Positions 51,165 to 52,381 of a DNA stretch of 52,381 nucleotides are shown here, piece after piece (the stretch's first letter is position 1; the number at the start of each line of letters is the position of its first letter). Location: positions 1-52,381 of the forward strand of contig JAUSDC010000187.1 in assembly GCA_030650845.1 (NCBI GenBank), written 5' to 3'. The notes beneath the pieces are model-generated. The model saw nothing but the letters and a program-made list of their open reading frames with translations. It made no database searches and had not been told where the DNA came from. This DNA comes from Candidatus Methanoperedens sp. (lineage in GTDB: Archaea; Halobacteriota; Methanosarcinia; Methanosarcinales; Methanoperedenaceae). Position numbers and translations under genes: made by a program.

Positions 51165-52171
51165 TGATCAAACTTGGTGTTCTTTACGATGAGCTGCCTG
51201 GAAATAAAGTAAAATGCAATATATGCTCGCACAGGTGCATCATCGCTGAAAGCAAAGTTGGGATATGCGGGACGCGTAAGAACATTAATGGCAGGATACA
51301 CACGCTCATCTATAATATTGTATCAAGCGAAGCAGTAGACCCGATAGAGAAAAAACCGCTGTATCATTTCCTGCCCGGTACGCTCTCGTATTCCCTGGGC
51401 AGTATCGGATGTAATTTCAAGTGCCAGCACTGCCAGAACTGGAACATCTCACAGGTTTCACTTGAAGAAGCGTTCACAAAGGAAATAACACCTGAAGAGG
51501 CGATAAGAAGGGCGATAGCTTCTGGATGTAAGTCAATATCCTGGACGTACAATGAGCCGGCGATATGGCATGAATATACCTATGACAGCGCTGTGCTTGC
51601 GAAAAAAGCAGGGCTTAGGACGATATATGTTACGAACGGCTACATCACTCCCGAGGCACTTCGAAGGATGGCGCCGTATCTTGATGCATATCGTGTGGAT
51701 ATCAAATCATTCTCTGATGAGTTCTATAAAAAAGTATGCGGCGCAAAGCTAGTGCCTGTGCTTGAATCAACGAAACTCGCAAAGGAACTGGGGATGCATG
51801 TGGAAACGATCACGCTTATTATCCCCGGACGCAACGACTCGAAGGAGGAGCTGACGCAGATAGCAAAATGGGTGAAGGAAAACCTTGGAGAGGATACACC
51901 CATGCACTTCACGCGCTTTCATCCCATGCACAAAATGGATCATGTAGCGCCCACGCCTCTATCTACGCTTGAGATGGCGCATGGGATCGCAAAAAATGAG
52001 GGGATGAGGTTCGTTTATCTGGGTAATGTGGGAGGGCATAAGTATGAGAACACATTCTGTCCGCGCTGTGATACTCTGCTGATAGACCGTACAGGGTTCA
52101 GTGTGGGTGAGGTGAGGATCCAGGATGGGAAGTGCACGAGGTGCGGGGAAGAGATACCGTTGGTTATATAG
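51164..52171 (+). CDS. amrS: AmmeMemoRadiSam-system radical SAM enzyme
   Basis: The 335-residue protein has the radical SAM cluster motif CNFKCQHCQNWNIS (about 83-96), a cysteine-rich N-terminus (CNICSHRCIIAESKVGICGT), and a C-terminal zinc site (CPRCDTLLIDR ... CTRCGEEIP). These features match AmrS, earlier called PflA-like; the reaction is not firmly known to me. It overlaps the CDC48 stop by one base, so the two are co-translated. After its stop at 52171 about 210 bp remain without a recognisable gene. Confidence 0.93.
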   Translation: MIKLGVLYDELPGNKVKCNICSHRCIIAESKVGICGTRKNINGRIHTLIYNIVSSEAVDPIEKKPLYHFLPGTLSYSLGSIGCNFKCQHCQNWNISQVSLEEAFTKEITPEEAIRRAIASGCKSISWTYNEPAIWHEYTYDSAVLAKKAGLRTIYVTNGYITPEALRRMAPYLDAYRVDIKSFSDEFYKKVCGAKLVPVLESTKLAKELGMHVETITLIIPGRNDSKEELTQIAKWVKENLGEDTPMHFTRFHPMHKMDHVAPTPLSTLEMAHGIAKNEGMRFVYLGNVGGHKYENTFCPRCDTLLIDRTGFSVGEVRIQDGKCTRCGEEIPLVI

Positions 52172-52381
52172 GAAATAATTCTCAAAAGACACATTTGGCA
52201 ATCGCTTCATGCCTGATTCGAACATTTTAATCCTCCCTACCTATAGCATCGGAATGGAGTTGGAAAACACCATCAAAATTTGATAGTACCATCTACAGAT
52301 ATTGTTTTTTGGCAAAATGATATAATATGTATAGGTACATACTATATCATGTAAAACTATTTCTACTGCGAAATCTTAGAC

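Noticed and set aside
51959-52225. Minus-strand frame beginning MFESGMKR near the right end
   Set aside because: It mostly lies antisense to the radical SAM gene. Although GGAGG precedes its ATG, the protein sequence has no recognisable features.
1-52381. tRNA and rRNA genes
   Set aside because: I looked for T-loop (GGTTCRANTCC) and anticodon-arm patterns; the few partial matches lay in coding DNA or lacked the other arms. None can be supported by eye.

Overview
This window looks like archaeal DNA, most likely from a methanogen- or ANME-type euryarchaeon such as the Methanosarcinales/Methanoperedens group. That placement is my inference from gene content, not a database match. The evidence is: a geranylgeranyl reductase beside its own ferredoxin, a CDC48/VAT ATPase, archaeal TATA boxes and apparently leaderless starts, an archaeal phage-type integrase with a C-terminal zinc ribbon, and a multiheme cytochrome c ending in a PGF-CTERM-like archaeosortase signal.

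The layout is two-part. From about 39.9 kb to the right end the DNA is compact and housekeeping-like: a 5'-truncated aminotransferase, XTP pyrophosphatase, aspartate kinase, a TIM-barrel isomerase, a ThiS/MoaD-like protein, threonine synthase, ferredoxin plus geranylgeranyl reductase, adenylosuccinate synthetase, CDC48, and an AmmeMemoRadiSam-type radical SAM enzyme. Everything left of 39.9 kb is accessory. It is AT-rich and has many hypothetical genes, broken genes, insertion sequences, toxin-antitoxin remnants and repeats. The boundary is a tyrosine recombinase gene lying directly against the aminotransferase that lacks its N-terminal part, so the left region is plausibly an integrated island whose other end is outside the window.

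Accessory region, left to right. 0-7.4 kb: an SMC-like ATPase (cut by the window edge) coupled to a protein with a HEPN-type motif, a dead methyltransferase, a possible PD-(D/E)XK protein, a DUF2971 protein between two 21-bp direct repeats, and a three-gene membrane/PH-like set. 7.36-8.64 kb: an IS3-family element with truncated genes on both sides. 9.4-22.05 kb: the most striking block, eight genes on the minus strand. They encode three Ser/Thr kinase-TPR fusions, two TPR proteins, a coiled-coil membrane protein, an FHA protein and a two-ring Clp AAA+ unfoldase with a doubled N domain. A truncated PPP-type phosphatase lies convergently next to the block. I read this as a phospho-signalling system in which kinases mark proteins, FHA and TPR domains read and assemble them, and the unfoldase acts on them. 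22-30 kb: an IS200/IS605 pseudogene, a degenerate RNase III-like protein, an integrase remnant, and a 1414-residue GHKL ATPase-HNH nuclease. 30.5-32.3 kb: the cytochrome, divergent from a winged-helix regulator with a palindrome between them.

32.5-39.9 kb looks like a decayed plasmid or viral integrant. It has a Doc/Fic toxin, antitoxin fragments, and a six-gene operon of very small proteins whose last two genes are duplicated downstream. Both copies sit behind promoters with three 9-bp repeats upstream of the TATA box; related 9-bp arrays lie elsewhere. Four 28-bp iterons form a candidate origin, and an operator array with 30-bp phasing controls a small gene next to the integrase.

All functional names come from motifs read by eye. 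No alignment, structure prediction or database search was run.
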